Shown here piece after piece: positions 1 through 9,261 of a DNA stretch of 50,968 bases. The stretch's first letter is position 1. Each line of letters starts with the position of its first letter. Below the pieces are notes generated by a model. The model saw only the letters and a list, made by a program, of their open reading frames with translations, was not told the DNA's origin and did not search any database. The translations under genes were made by a program, and so were the position numbers. The stretch comes from Candidatus Marinamargulisbacteria bacterium SCGC AG-410-N11 (lineage in GTDB: Bacteria; Margulisbacteria; Marinamargulisbacteria; GCA-2716485; AG-410-N11): NCBI GenBank assembly GCA_003265895.1, contig QFBS01000010.1, positions 1 through 50,968 on the forward strand. Direction: 5' to 3'.

Positions 1-2
1 AT

Positions 3-980
3 TATATAAATTACGCTAAGAAAAGTTATTTCACAGATTTTTATTTACCGGAAGCAAAACAAATACTTATCCCAATCATATTTAAACTACTAGAATCAGA
101 TATAGAAGAGATAAAAAATGCTCTAATTCAATTAATTTACACTAACACAACATCGTTTAATTTATTCAACTCTATTTACCCAAAAGACCAACAAAACGCA
201 AAAAAACTGAAACAATTCTGCGATTCCATAAATCCAAAAAAATTACCCTACCGCTTAAAATATAAATTTCTCAATTGGTATTCGCTTATAAATTATGATA
301 TTTCAGAATTAGATTCTATCATAGAAGATCCAACTAAATGTTTAGACAAAAATAATGTAGACATTATTAGTTCCTGGCTATCAACATTAATATGCCAAAA
401 AAAAGTCACATCTAAAAAAAATCAATTAGAAACCTTATCAAAGTTACCTAAAGATATAAAACTCAATTTATTAAATAAAGTAATTTTAGAAAAATTAAAT
501 TTCCAACTCAATTTAGGTAAAATAAAAGAATATTTTTTTATTAAAAAATTAGAAACTAATTCAGTTATTCCTAAACAGTTCAAAAACTTACTCAAACGTT
601 TAAAAGTAGATAAAGCAGAATTATCCACTGTCTGTCAGGACCATTTATTAAATAAGTTCACATCAGTAAATATACAAGAAATAATAAATCAAGGGTTCCC
701 ATCTTTCAAAAGCAACCCTATAAAATCACCTTTAAGAATAGAAATCCCGCCAAGAAAAGTAAAAAACGGTTACAAACCACCATTAACACCAACCACTATA
801 ATCAAAACAGATCCAAACCATTCAAATAAAAGAAAACTTAACGAAATAAAAACAAAAATTAAGGATAATGATATTACATTAACCAATCTCCAAGAGTATC
901 TAACTAATCAACAAACTGCCGTTGAATTGTTCACAGAATTTATTGAGGCCATTTACAAAAAAAGAAAGGTTGAAAAATGA
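3..980 (+). CDS. Unrecognised protein, 5' end outside the window
   Basis: An open frame of 325 codons runs from the left edge to a TGA whose bases overlap the ATG of the next gene (ATGA). The start lies upstream of the window. I do not recognise a family. The first 230 or so residues are mixed, Leu/Lys/Asn-rich and probably helical. The last 100 are Pro/Lys-rich with basic clusters: NKRKLNE near residue 275 and KKRKVEK at the very C-terminus, the latter close to the SV40-type nuclear localisation signal. No signal peptide or membrane segment is visible in the part seen. The 4-base overlap with the following gene, which has the same Pro/Lys-rich style, suggests co-translation. The reading is supported by the unbroken frame and codon use like the neighbours; the function is unknown. 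Confidence 0.7.
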   Translation, partial: YINYAKKSYFTDFYLPEAKQILIPIIFKLLESDIEEIKNALIQLIYTNTTSFNLFNSIYPKDQQNAKKLKQFCDSINPKKLPYRLKYKFLNWYSLINYDISELDSIIEDPTKCLDKNNVDIISSWLSTLICQKKVTSKKNQLETLSKLPKDIKLNLLNKVILEKLNFQLNLGKIKEYFFIKKLETNSVIPKQFKNLLKRLKVDKAELSTVCQDHLLNKFTSVNIQEIINQGFPSFKSNPIKSPLRIEIPPRKVKNGYKPPLTPTTIIKTDPNHSNKRKLNEIKTKIKDNDITLTNLQEYLTNQQTAVELFTEFIEAIYKKRKVEK

Positions 981-1630
981 AAAAGTATCTTGCAGCAATA
1001 ATCGAATCGTTTCCTTCAGACAGTGAAAAAATCCCAAAAAATTCAAAACGTTCAACTGACATAGTAACGTCTTTTTTCAACCTAAATCTTAGTTTAGATC
1101 CAAAACAACTAAAAATAAATGAAACTCCAGAAGAACAACAAAATACTGAATCTGATAACACATCTAGTGAACCCGTTTCATTTAGTTTAGAAGAACCAAA
1201 GACTAAAAATTTAAAAAGAGTCCATGACCAAATAAATGAAACAGATCAATTTATTTATAGCTTTAATTCAGACTACAGAACTCCCAGTCCGCATAAAAAA
1301 CCAATATTAACGCCCCAATCTAACTCTAATGAAGACGCCAAAACTCCTAGTCCTCCAAAAAAAACAAGAATAACTCCTCAATCTAACTCTAGTGCAGACG
1401 GCCAAACTCCTAGTTCGCAAAAAAAACCAAGAATAATTCCTCAATCAAAACAATCTAAAAGTACACGAAAAAGAAAAGCAAACACATCCAATTCAAATAC
1501 TCCCCCAAAAAAACTAAAAATCCTACAAAACAAATCAAATATTTTGTTACAAAAACCTATTAAACACAAAATAATCATTGGTCAAATCCTTAATTTATTG
1601 ACAATAAAATTGAAAAACATAGAAAAATAA
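977..1630 (+). CDS. Unrecognised low-complexity protein with 21-residue Pro/Lys/Ser repeats
   Basis: 217 residues, starting inside the stop codon of the preceding gene and therefore probably translationally coupled to it. The N-terminal 100 residues are polar and acidic. Residues 102-164 hold two full and one partial copy of a 21-residue unit of the form TPS-x-x-KK-x-x-I-x-PQSNS. A Lys/Arg-rich tail follows (TRKRKA near 169, PPKKLKIL near 179) with a short hydrophobic stretch near the C-terminus. There is no signal peptide and no recognisable domain. The repeats and basic clusters look like disordered, nucleic-acid-binding or nuclear-targeted sequence. In an A-rich genome, Lys-rich disorder can also arise by composition alone. 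Function unknown. Confidence 0.7.
   Translation: MKKYLAAIIESFPSDSEKIPKNSKRSTDIVTSFFNLNLSLDPKQLKINETPEEQQNTESDNTSSEPVSFSLEEPKTKNLKRVHDQINETDQFIYSFNSDYRTPSPHKKPILTPQSNSNEDAKTPSPPKKTRITPQSNSSADGQTPSSQKKPRIIPQSKQSKSTRKRKANTSNSNTPPKKLKILQNKSNILLQKPIKHKIIIGQILNLLTIKLKNIEK
1280..1468 (+). repeat. 63-bp tandem repeat inside a coding region (about 3 units)
   Basis: Units begin at 1280, 1343 and 1406, exactly 63 bp apart, each starting ACTCC(C/T)AGT and encoding TPS..KK..I.PQS. The third unit degenerates after PQSK. The period is a multiple of three, so the array expands the protein without changing frame. Confidence 0.85.
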
Positions 1631-1710
1631 ATTTATTTTTTATTGTAAATTTGATATTATAACTCCATTAATAAATACATATACACTCAAAAAGTGGAGG
1701 AAAAAAAGTC

Positions 1711-2925
1711 ATGAAATTATGGGTTAAAATAGTCATCGGATTAATTCTTGGAATTGCAGTTGGTTTACTGTTTAAAGAACAAACAAAATATATAAAACCA
1801 CTCGGAGATCTGTTTATCAATGCAATTAAAATGTTAATTGTTCCACTTATTTTCTCTTCTTTATTTGTAGGTGTTACGGGAATGAACGATCCAAAAAAAA
1901 TGGGTCGAATCGGAATAAAAACATTTTCTTTATATTTGCTTACTACAGCTATCGCTATTACTATCGGTTTAACGTTAGGTACAGTTCTAGAACCCGGAGC
2001 TGGTATTAGTTTAGATCAAAATTTCGAACAAGTAACTGGTAAAGCCCAACCTGTATCAGACACATTAATCAATATTATTCCTAAAAATCCAATTAAAGCA
2101 GCAACAGACGGCAATGTATTACAACTCATTGTTTTTGCATTACTTTTAGGAGTAGCTACAAATATGTGTAGTAAAGAAAAAGCTAAGCCACTGATTAATT
2201 TTATGGATAGTGTCGCTGAAGCTATGTACAAATTAACCGCTATCGTTATGGAAATGGCTCCTTATGGGGTGTTTGCTTTAATGGCTGGTGTTGCCAGTCA
2301 ATACGGACTAGATATACTAATTCCACTATTAAAAATACTAATTGGTGTTTACTTAGGATGTATAATTCATGCCTTATTAACATTAGGTGGCGCTGTTGCA
2401 TTTATTGCAAAACTTAACCCTATCAACTTTTTTAAAGGTATCTTATCAGCATTAGCTGTAGCATATAGTACTGCAAGTAGCTCCGGAACATTACCTATTA
2501 CTATCAGATGCGCACAAAGAAATTTAGGTGCTTCTCATAGTATTTCAAACTTTGTATTACCTTTAGGTGCTACCATTAATATGGACGGAACAGCTATGTA
2601 TCAAGGTGTTGCGGCACTATTTGTAGCTCAAGCCATTGGTCATGATCTTACTCTAGCTAATTATGTTACAATTATTCTAACATCGACACTAGCATCCATT
2701 GGATCTGCAGGTGTACCAGGAGCTGGTCTAATTATGTTAACACTAGTACTAAAGTCTGTTGGGTTACCAATTGAATACATTGGAATTATAGCTGGAATTG
2801 ACAGAATTTTAGATATGGCAAGAACAACCGTTAATGTTGTTGGAGACTGTATGGTAACTATTTTAGTTGCAAAAAGTGAAAACGAATTAGACGAAACGAT
2901 TTTTAATAAAGTAGCTACTGTTTAA
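1711..2925 (+). CDS. Sodium/proton:dicarboxylate (glutamate/aspartate) symporter, DAACS family
   Basis: 404 residues, the usual length for GltP/DctA-type carriers. It is an inner-membrane protein that takes up C4-dicarboxylates or acidic amino acids with Na+ or H+. The family's signatures are present: the serine-rich SSSGTLP re-entrant loop at 256-262, NMDGT at 290-294, GSAGVPGAG at 331-339, and the C-terminal DRILDMARTTVNVVGD segment where the substrate amino/carboxyl groups are bound. About eight hydrophobic segments are visible. The start is fixed by a strong GTGGAGG Shine-Dalgarno 9-10 nt upstream. It stands alone and its 3' end overlaps convergent lpxB by 11 bp. The exact substrate cannot be read from the sequence. 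Confidence 0.93.
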   Translation: MKLWVKIVIGLILGIAVGLLFKEQTKYIKPLGDLFINAIKMLIVPLIFSSLFVGVTGMNDPKKMGRIGIKTFSLYLLTTAIAITIGLTLGTVLEPGAGISLDQNFEQVTGKAQPVSDTLINIIPKNPIKAATDGNVLQLIVFALLLGVATNMCSKEKAKPLINFMDSVAEAMYKLTAIVMEMAPYGVFALMAGVASQYGLDILIPLLKILIGVYLGCIIHALLTLGGAVAFIAKLNPINFFKGILSALAVAYSTASSSGTLPITIRCAQRNLGASHSISNFVLPLGATINMDGTAMYQGVAALFVAQAIGHDLTLANYVTIILTSTLASIGSAGVPGAGLIMLTLVLKSVGLPIEYIGIIAGIDRILDMARTTVNVVGDCMVTILVAKSENELDETIFNKVATV

Positions 2926-4069
2926 TCATTAAATAAATTTCATTAGCAACAGTTAATGCCACATTATCTGTTGCTAATTGACCTTTTAACTCCTTAAAAG
3001 ATTCCTCCATAGATTCATAAACAAAATCATTATTTAATAACGTTTTTAACGTTGGATATATATATTCAACGTTAGCTTTACCTTGTAAAAACTCCGGAAT
3101 CACTTCTTTTTTAAACAACAAATTTGGTAATGTCATATAAGTTAACCGATTTAGTTTTTTATAAAAAAACAATTTAATTATTAAATAAGTTAAAGAAAAA
3201 AAACGATACAAAGCAATGCAAGGAGTGCCATAGATTGCATGCTCCAACGTAACGGTGCCAGACGTAACAACAGAACAATAAGAATCTTGTATCAAATAAC
3301 GAGAATCTTCTTTCCAAAATAAAACATTCCTAGCACCAGCCCTATCCGCCATATCCTGCAACATAGATTCATATTTAGCTAAAGCAATCGAAACAACAGG
3401 TTGAACAGACTCATCATACTTAAGTTCTGCTAATAACGACATTAAAACAGGTCCTATACGTTTAATTTCTTGTAACCGAGAACCTGGAAAAACACCTACT
3501 ATTTTTTTTTCTTTTGGAATATTCAAAGAATCCCGAACAACATTTTTTTGATTAGACTCTCGCAAACTATCAAAAACAGGGTGTCCAACAAATTTAACAT
3601 TCCCACCTAACGATTTATAAAATTGAAATTCTTCTGGAAAAATAGCAAGTAATAAGTCTGTGTGTAACAAAACTTTTTTTCCATTTTTTTTCGTCCCCCA
3701 CTGCCATTCTTGAGGAGAAATATAATAACAGGTTTTAATACCTAGTCGTTTAGCATAACGCAAAAGCATCATATTAAACCCTTGATTATCAACCACTACT
3801 AACAAATCCGGCTGCTGCTCCTTTAAAAGACGCTTCATAACAGATAATGCGTTAATTATCTTTCGAATATAAAATAGAGGTTCAAAAATACCCACCGTAC
3901 TAATGGGGGTTATATCTTCAACTAATTCAAACCCTTCAGCTTTCATTTTTTCGCCCCCCATACCCATTATCTTTAAATTAGGATTCTTTAAAAAAAGTTC
4001 ACGTATAACTCGAGAAGCATGTAAATCGCCAGATACTTCACCAACACTAAATACTATTTTCTTAACCAT
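2915..4069 (-). CDS. lpxB: Lipid-A-disaccharide synthase
   Basis: 384 residues, full length for LpxB, a GT19 glycosyltransferase that joins UDP-diacylglucosamine to lipid X at the inner face of the cytoplasmic membrane to form the lipid A disaccharide. The N-terminal GEVSGDLHA motif (10-18) and the C-terminal nucleotide-binding region VTSGTVTLEHAIYGTP (about 268-283) are diagnostic. The segment rich in Phe/Tyr/Leu at about 290-310 fits the membrane-association surface. No other lpx gene is nearby. The start has no Shine-Dalgarno; a TATTAT box ends exactly 6 nt before the ATG, pointing to a leaderless transcript. The gene shows that the cell makes lipid A, so it is a diderm. Confidence 0.95.
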   Translation of the reverse strand: MVKKIVFSVGEVSGDLHASRVIRELFLKNPNLKIMGMGGEKMKAEGFELVEDITPISTVGIFEPLFYIRKIINALSVMKRLLKEQQPDLLVVVDNQGFNMMLLRYAKRLGIKTCYYISPQEWQWGTKKNGKKVLLHTDLLLAIFPEEFQFYKSLGGNVKFVGHPVFDSLRESNQKNVVRDSLNIPKEKKIVGVFPGSRLQEIKRIGPVLMSLLAELKYDESVQPVVSIALAKYESMLQDMADRAGARNVLFWKEDSRYLIQDSYCSVVTSGTVTLEHAIYGTPCIALYRFFSLTYLIIKLFFYKKLNRLTYMTLPNLLFKKEVIPEFLQGKANVEYIYPTLKTLLNNDFVYESMEESFKELKGQLATDNVALTVANEIYLMIKQ

Positions 4070-4075
4070 TCGTAT

Positions 4076-4081
4076 ATAATA
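4076..4081 (-). promoter_or_regulatory. -10 box of lpxB, 6 nt from the start codon
   Basis: On the minus strand TATTAT is followed by ATACGA and then the lpxB ATG. A second, perfect TATAAT lies 5 nt further upstream (4081-4086). With the first box, transcription would begin at the A of ATG. No clear -35 is seen. Confidence 0.45.
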
Positions 4082-4177
4082 TTATAAATACTTAAACAGA
4101 GTACAGAAAAATAGTTAAACAAAAAAATATACTAAACATAAACAAATATTTTAAATGAATAAAAAGCGAGTATATCA

Positions 4178-5920
4178 ATGAAACAAATAAAAAAACTAGA
4201 TCCAGTAACTATTACAAAAATAGCTGCAGGCGAAATTATTGATCGTCCAGTATCAATAATTAAAGAATTAATCGAAAATAGTATAGATGCAAAGTCAACA
4301 TCAATTACAGTTTCTTTAGAACACGGAGGTAAAACATATATCAAAATCACTGACAATGGTCACGGAATAAGTAAAAACAATCTACCATTAGCTCTAGAAA
4401 AACATGCAACCTCAAAAATATCCAAATTAGAAGACATCTATAATCATCATGATTTTGGTTTTAGAGGAGAAGCTTTATCAAGTATTGCCCATATCGCAAG
4501 CGTAACAATTTCATCAAAAACATCATCCGATGATCCTTTTAAAATACACTCCTTTCAAAATAATACGTCACAACCAGAACCAACACAACATCCAAATGGC
4601 ACTACAATAGAAGTTAATGGAATATTTGATACTATCCCCGTAAGAAAAAAATTCTTAAAAACAGAAACCACCGAGTTATCCTATATATCAAGTACCATCA
4701 TGCATTTTTCACTTTTTAATCCAGCTATAAATTTTATTCTTAGAAATAATGATAAAGAAATCATTAATACGTCTGGAATAAACACTCAAAAAGAAAGAAT
4801 TATGCTTTTTTATGGAAAAGACGCATTTAAGTCACTTATAAAAATCGATCAAACGATTCATAATATTCGATGTAATGGCTATATATCTAATCCAACATTT
4901 ACATTCGCAAGTAAATCAAAACAAATATTAAGTGTAAATAATCGGCTAGTTAAAAGTCATCTAATTCAAAAAGCAATTCAGAGAGGCTTTAAAGATATTA
5001 TCCCAGATAAAAGATTTCCATTATTTATTGCTAACATCTCTGTACCTCCCGACTCTATTGATATAAACATACATCCACAAAAACAAGATATTAAGTTTCT
5101 TAACCCAGGCCTAATTATTGATAATTTACCAAGACTAATCCATCTTTGTATCAACCAATCACCTCCAGATCTTAATTATCCAAATCAATCCAATCAAAAC
5201 TTAATACAATCAAACACCCAAAGTACACCTAATTATAGTTACGCATCACCAACCTATTCATCTACAGTTACAACAACTGAAGTTCCCTCAACAACACTTT
5301 TTGAATCAAATAGTACAATATCTAATACAGACACCATACAAGAGAACGATAACATTGAATTTCTGCATTTATTTGATACTTACTTAGCAATTAACCAACC
5401 CAACGGCTTATGGTTATTAGATCAGCATGCCGTTCATGAAAGAATATTATATGAAAAGTTCAAACAAAAGAATCCAGAAACAATCGTTACCCAACCATTG
5501 CTATTATCTGAAATAATAGAGCTAGAGCCCGATTTATTTCTAACATTCAAAAAAGAAAAACATTACCTAGACTCAATAAATTTTATAACTGAAGAATTTG
5601 GAATCAATCAAATTGTAGTAAGAGAGATACCCTCAATCTTTCATGACACCCCCATTAATCCATTACTATTAAAAATATTAGAACAATTAAAGGAGTTCCC
5701 AGGATCAACCAGAGATTTAACATTAGAACAAAAAGAAACACTTCAAATGAAGGCCTGTAAAGCAGCTATAAAAGCAGGAAAAAAAATGGATCCATTAGAA
5801 GTAAACCAACTAATAAAAGATTTTATTAAATGCCCATTAAATTACACTTGCCCGCATGGAAGACCTTTATACATCCACTTAACAAAATCAAAACTTGAAC
5901 ATTTTTTTCATCGCACATAA
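4178..5920 (+). CDS. mutL: DNA mismatch repair endonuclease MutL
   Basis: 580 residues. It couples MutS mismatch recognition to strand nicking and excision. The GHKL ATPase domain is intact: E30-N34-D37 in KELIENSIDA, DNGHGI at 59-64, GFRGEAL at 94-100, then the transducer domain to about 330. A Ser/Thr/Asn-rich linker spans about 325-385. The C-terminal domain has DQHA-x2-E-x4-E at 415-426, ACKAAIKA, CPHGRP at 558-563 and a terminal FHR. These are the metal-binding motifs of nicking MutLs, absent from E. coli MutL, so strand discrimination is probably by MutL nicking rather than MutH. The start ATG lacks a good Shine-Dalgarno. mutS is not in the window. topA follows after 47 bp. Confidence 0.96.
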   Translation: MKQIKKLDPVTITKIAAGEIIDRPVSIIKELIENSIDAKSTSITVSLEHGGKTYIKITDNGHGISKNNLPLALEKHATSKISKLEDIYNHHDFGFRGEALSSIAHIASVTISSKTSSDDPFKIHSFQNNTSQPEPTQHPNGTTIEVNGIFDTIPVRKKFLKTETTELSYISSTIMHFSLFNPAINFILRNNDKEIINTSGINTQKERIMLFYGKDAFKSLIKIDQTIHNIRCNGYISNPTFTFASKSKQILSVNNRLVKSHLIQKAIQRGFKDIIPDKRFPLFIANISVPPDSIDINIHPQKQDIKFLNPGLIIDNLPRLIHLCINQSPPDLNYPNQSNQNLIQSNTQSTPNYSYASPTYSSTVTTTEVPSTTLFESNSTISNTDTIQENDNIEFLHLFDTYLAINQPNGLWLLDQHAVHERILYEKFKQKNPETIVTQPLLLSEIIELEPDLFLTFKKEKHYLDSINFITEEFGINQIVVREIPSIFHDTPINPLLLKILEQLKEFPGSTRDLTLEQKETLQMKACKAAIKAGKKMDPLEVNQLIKDFIKCPLNYTCPHGRPLYIHLTKSKLEHFFHRT

Positions 5921-5967
5921 AATCAATAGTAATTAATTTAAATTTTATCAAGGAGAAAAAATTTATA

Positions 5968-8250
5968 ATGTCTAAAAATTTAATTATTGTCGAGTCTCCA
6001 GCAAAATCAAAAACTATATCAAAAATTCTTGGAAAGACTTTCGATATATCAGCATCTTATGGTCATGTTAGAGACCTCCCAGCAAAACGATTAGGGGTAA
6101 ATATAAAAAACAACTTTGAACCCGTTTATAGTAATATAAAAGACAAAAAGAAAGTTATAAAAGAACTACAAACAAAAGCCAAAAACTGTAAAAATATTTA
6201 CATCGCAACTGACCCTGACCGCGAAGGAGAAGCCATTGCTTGGCACATATTAGCCGCTCTAAAAGTAAAAGATAAAGAAATTAAAAGAATCGTATTTAAT
6301 GAAATTACAGAAAATGCAATCAAAAATGCGTTAGAACATTGGCGAGATATCGACATTAACTTAGTTAATGCTCAACAAGCACGACGAATTCTTGACCGTT
6401 TAATTGGTTATAAACTTAGTCCTGTCTTAAGCAAAAAAATAAAAAAAGGACTTAGTGCCGGCCGTGTACAATCAATTGCTGTAAAAATTGTTTGTGATAG
6501 AGAAGAACTAATACAAAAGTTCGTACCAGAAGAATATTGGGAAATCAGTACACTGTTCAAAAATGATAACTACGAAATAACTAGCCATTTATTTGCTAAA
6601 GATACAATCAAAGATAAAATCAAAATAAATAATGAATCAGAAACAAAACAAGTTATTTCAGATTTAACAGATGCCAAATTTGAAGTTAATTCAATCAAAA
6701 AGACAACCGTTAAACGAAACCCTCCTCCGCCTTTTATCACATCAACATTACAACAAGATGCTGCTCGAAAATTAGGTTGGACTGTTAAAAAAACCATGAT
6801 TGTTGCACAACAGTTATACGAAGGAGTCGATATTAATAATGAAACAGTAGGTTTAATCACATATATGAGAACCGATTCCATTAGAATTGCTGATGAAGCC
6901 AAACAAGAAACAGCTCAATATATAGAAAAGCAATATGGAAAAGACTACCTATCATCTTTTACTGCAAAAAAATCAAAATCAAATGCAAAAATCCAAGATG
7001 CTCATGAAGCTATTAGACCATCCTATGTAACAAAAGATCCAAAATCGATTCAAACGTTTATTTCAGCAGATCAATTTAAACTCTATAAATTAATTTGGCA
7101 ACGTTTAGTAGCATCTCAAATGAGTCAATGTATATCAAAACGTACTCAAATAACCGTAAAATCAAGTAAAGATCAAGTACCGTCATACTTTTTTAAAACA
7201 ATTGGAAGTATTATAGAGTTTGAAGGCTTTACTAAAGTATATACCGAATATTTAGATCCAAGTAAACAAGAAGAAGAAAGTAAAAAAGCTCTTCCTAAAA
7301 TGATTAAAGAAAAAGATCCCTTATCTCAAAAATCCATTGATCCAGAACAAAAGTTCACCCAACCACCCGCACGTTTTAATGAAGCTTCATTGGTAAAAGA
7401 ACTCGAAGAACAAGGAATTGGTCGTCCATCAACATATGCACCCACCATTAGTGTTATTCAAGACAGAGGATACATAGAAAAAGAAAATAAATCGTTCATT
7501 CCAACAGAATTAGGTACGCTAGTAAACAAACAATTAGAAGAGTTTTTCACATCAATTACAGATATTAAATTCACAGCAAAAATGGAAAGAGAATTAGATG
7601 AAATAACTGAAGGTAAACATGAATGGCAATCTGTGGTTTCAAACTTTTACACACCTTTATCAAAGTTAATTGACAATGCATACGAAAAAATGGAACGAAT
7701 TAAATTAGATGAACGATTCTTAGGATATGACCCAGAAAACAAAGAAGAAGTATATGCAAAAATTGGAAGATATGGTCCACTAATTCAATGGGGAAATAAA
7801 GAAGATGAAAAACCAAAATTTGCCAGTTTATTACCAAGTCAAAACATCCAAGAAATCACACTAAAAGAAGCTTTAGAGTTATTTAATTTACCATTAACAA
7901 TAGGAGACTATAATAACCAAGAGGTAACAATCAATAATGGTCGATATGGCCCCTATATTAAAGTAAATTCAATGTTTATATCAATTCCAAAAAATCTTAA
8001 CCCTCTAACACTAAATTTAGATGATGCTATGATTTTAATTAAAGAACATGAAGAAAAAGAAAAAAATAAGTACCTTCATCGATTTACAACAGAAGATCCT
8101 GCAATTGAAGTTGTTAACGGTCGTTACGGTCCATACATTAAACATGGTAAAAATAATATTAAAATACCAAAATCGTACGACCCAAAAGAACTTACACTTA
8201 AAGACTGCTTAACCATTATAGAAAACGCACCTAAAAAGAAAAAGAAATGA
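5968..8250 (+). CDS. topA: DNA topoisomerase I (type IA)
   Basis: 760 residues. It relaxes negative supercoils by single-strand passage. The TOPRIM domain has the catalytic glutamate in IIVESPAKS and the DPDREGE metal site at 82-88. SAGRVQS and the active-site tyrosine Y299 (in TYMRTDS) follow, then QDAHEAIRPS. The C-terminus carries three GRYGP-type repeats (around 602, 652 and 713) instead of the zinc ribbons of E. coli TopA, ending in a Lys-rich tail. An AAGGAG Shine-Dalgarno lies upstream of the ATG. The stop overlaps the ATG of the next small gene (ATGA), so topA heads a translationally linked series topA, small membrane gene, panC. Confidence 0.96.
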   Translation: MSKNLIIVESPAKSKTISKILGKTFDISASYGHVRDLPAKRLGVNIKNNFEPVYSNIKDKKKVIKELQTKAKNCKNIYIATDPDREGEAIAWHILAALKVKDKEIKRIVFNEITENAIKNALEHWRDIDINLVNAQQARRILDRLIGYKLSPVLSKKIKKGLSAGRVQSIAVKIVCDREELIQKFVPEEYWEISTLFKNDNYEITSHLFAKDTIKDKIKINNESETKQVISDLTDAKFEVNSIKKTTVKRNPPPPFITSTLQQDAARKLGWTVKKTMIVAQQLYEGVDINNETVGLITYMRTDSIRIADEAKQETAQYIEKQYGKDYLSSFTAKKSKSNAKIQDAHEAIRPSYVTKDPKSIQTFISADQFKLYKLIWQRLVASQMSQCISKRTQITVKSSKDQVPSYFFKTIGSIIEFEGFTKVYTEYLDPSKQEEESKKALPKMIKEKDPLSQKSIDPEQKFTQPPARFNEASLVKELEEQGIGRPSTYAPTISVIQDRGYIEKENKSFIPTELGTLVNKQLEEFFTSITDIKFTAKMERELDEITEGKHEWQSVVSNFYTPLSKLIDNAYEKMERIKLDERFLGYDPENKEEVYAKIGRYGPLIQWGNKEDEKPKFASLLPSQNIQEITLKEALELFNLPLTIGDYNNQEVTINNGRYGPYIKVNSMFISIPKNLNPLTLNLDDAMILIKEHEEKEKNKYLHRFTTEDPAIEVVNGRYGPYIKHGKNNIKIPKSYDPKELTLKDCLTIIENAPKKKKK

Positions 8251-8384
8251 ACCTTAAAAAAATATTAAAAGAATTTTTTTCTAAATCAGAGTGGAAATTA
8301 AAAGTTATTGCTCTCGTAATCGCTTTTATTTGTTGGTATTTAGCACATCCTGAGTTAAAATTTTTCGATAAATTAATTAAGTGA
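8247..8384 (+). CDS. 45-residue single-span membrane protein (CdaR/YbbR-stalk-like)
   Basis: This frame starts in the topA stop (ATGA) and ends in the panC start (GTGA), so both junctions are coupled and no base is left over. The product begins MNLKKILKEFF, has one hydrophobic span (KVIALVIAFICWYLA, residues 19-33) and a short charged tail. The Lys-Trp-Lys-Leu-Lys lead into a 'W-Y' ending helix looks like the N-terminal anchor of YbbR/CdaR proteins, but the extracellular YbbR repeats are missing. The tight packing on both sides is the main evidence that it is a gene. Function unknown; it may anchor a partner encoded elsewhere. Confidence 0.65.
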   Translation: MNLKKILKEFFSKSEWKLKVIALVIAFICWYLAHPELKFFDKLIK

Positions 8385-9214
8385 AAATATTAAAAACATT
8401 ATCTGATATTAAACAATTTCATAAAGAAAAAGAGTCTACTAACGTAGGGTTTATTCCTACAATGGGAGCGCTACATAAGGGTCATACATCTTTAATTGAA
8501 GAAAGTAAGAAAAACAACAAAGTAATCATTGTAAGTATTTTTGTTAATCCCACACAATTTGGTCCTAACGAAGACTTTGATAAATATCCTAAACCAATAG
8601 ATAAAGATTTAGAAATACTAAATAAATTACAAGTAGATTATTTATTTTTACCAACAAAAGAAATAGTTTATACCAATAATCCCACACATATTAAAGTCCC
8701 ATATCTTTCAGAACTATATTGTGGTAAAACAAGACCTCAATTTTTTGAAGGCGTTTGTAGCATTGTCTTAAGATTAATAAATCTAATTCAACCAAAACAT
8801 CTATTTCTAGGCCAAAAAGACTTCCAACAGTATGTTATCATCAAAAAAATGCTAAAAGACCTATTTTTACCCACAATTGTTATCCCCTGTCCTATTATTA
8901 GAGAAAAAAACGGACTAGCTTTCAGCTCTAGAAATCAATATTTAACAAACCATGAATATCAACTAGCGAGTCAAATTTATAAATCTCTAACAATTGGAAA
9001 AGAAATTTTCAAGAAATCGAATGAAATAGATTCTCAACAAATCATTACAAAAATAAAAAACTTTCTTCAAGAATTTAATGAGATTAATATTGAATACCTA
9101 AGCGTAATTAATGAAAAATCACTATTAGACGTAACTACCCCAACAACAAAAAACAGAGTACTTTTTGCAGGAAAAATAAATAAAACTCGACTAATTGACA
9201 ATATAGAACTTTAA
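8381..9214 (+). CDS. panC: Pantothenate synthetase (pantoate--beta-alanine ligase)
   Basis: 277 residues, normal length. It condenses pantoate and beta-alanine with ATP hydrolysis to AMP, the last step to vitamin B5 in the cytoplasm. The nucleotidyltransferase HIGH-like motif PTMGALHKGH is at 26-35, followed by VNPTQFGPNEDFDKYP, the LFLGQKDFQQ loop and SSRNQYL (the KMSKS-equivalent). The start is GTG, overlapping the stop of the upstream small gene (GTGA), with no independent Shine-Dalgarno, so translation probably depends on reinitiation. panB and panD are not in the window. Confidence 0.95.
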   Translation: MKILKTLSDIKQFHKEKESTNVGFIPTMGALHKGHTSLIEESKKNNKVIIVSIFVNPTQFGPNEDFDKYPKPIDKDLEILNKLQVDYLFLPTKEIVYTNNPTHIKVPYLSELYCGKTRPQFFEGVCSIVLRLINLIQPKHLFLGQKDFQQYVIIKKMLKDLFLPTIVIPCPIIREKNGLAFSSRNQYLTNHEYQLASQIYKSLTIGKEIFKKSNEIDSQQIITKIKNFLQEFNEINIEYLSVINEKSLLDVTTPTTKNRVLFAGKINKTRLIDNIEL

Positions 9215-9261
9215 AACAAACTATTTATTTATCCAAGCTTAAGATTTATAATATTACCATA

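Noticed and set aside
1280-1468. 63-bp repeats as a CRISPR array
   Set aside because: The units are contiguous, degenerate, coding and lack unique spacers; no cas gene is nearby.
6241-6260. TGGCAC as a sigma-54 -24 element
   Set aside because: It is inside topA coding sequence and lacks the TTGC -12 element at the right distance; the similar TGGCAC inside hisS (near 21309) also fails.
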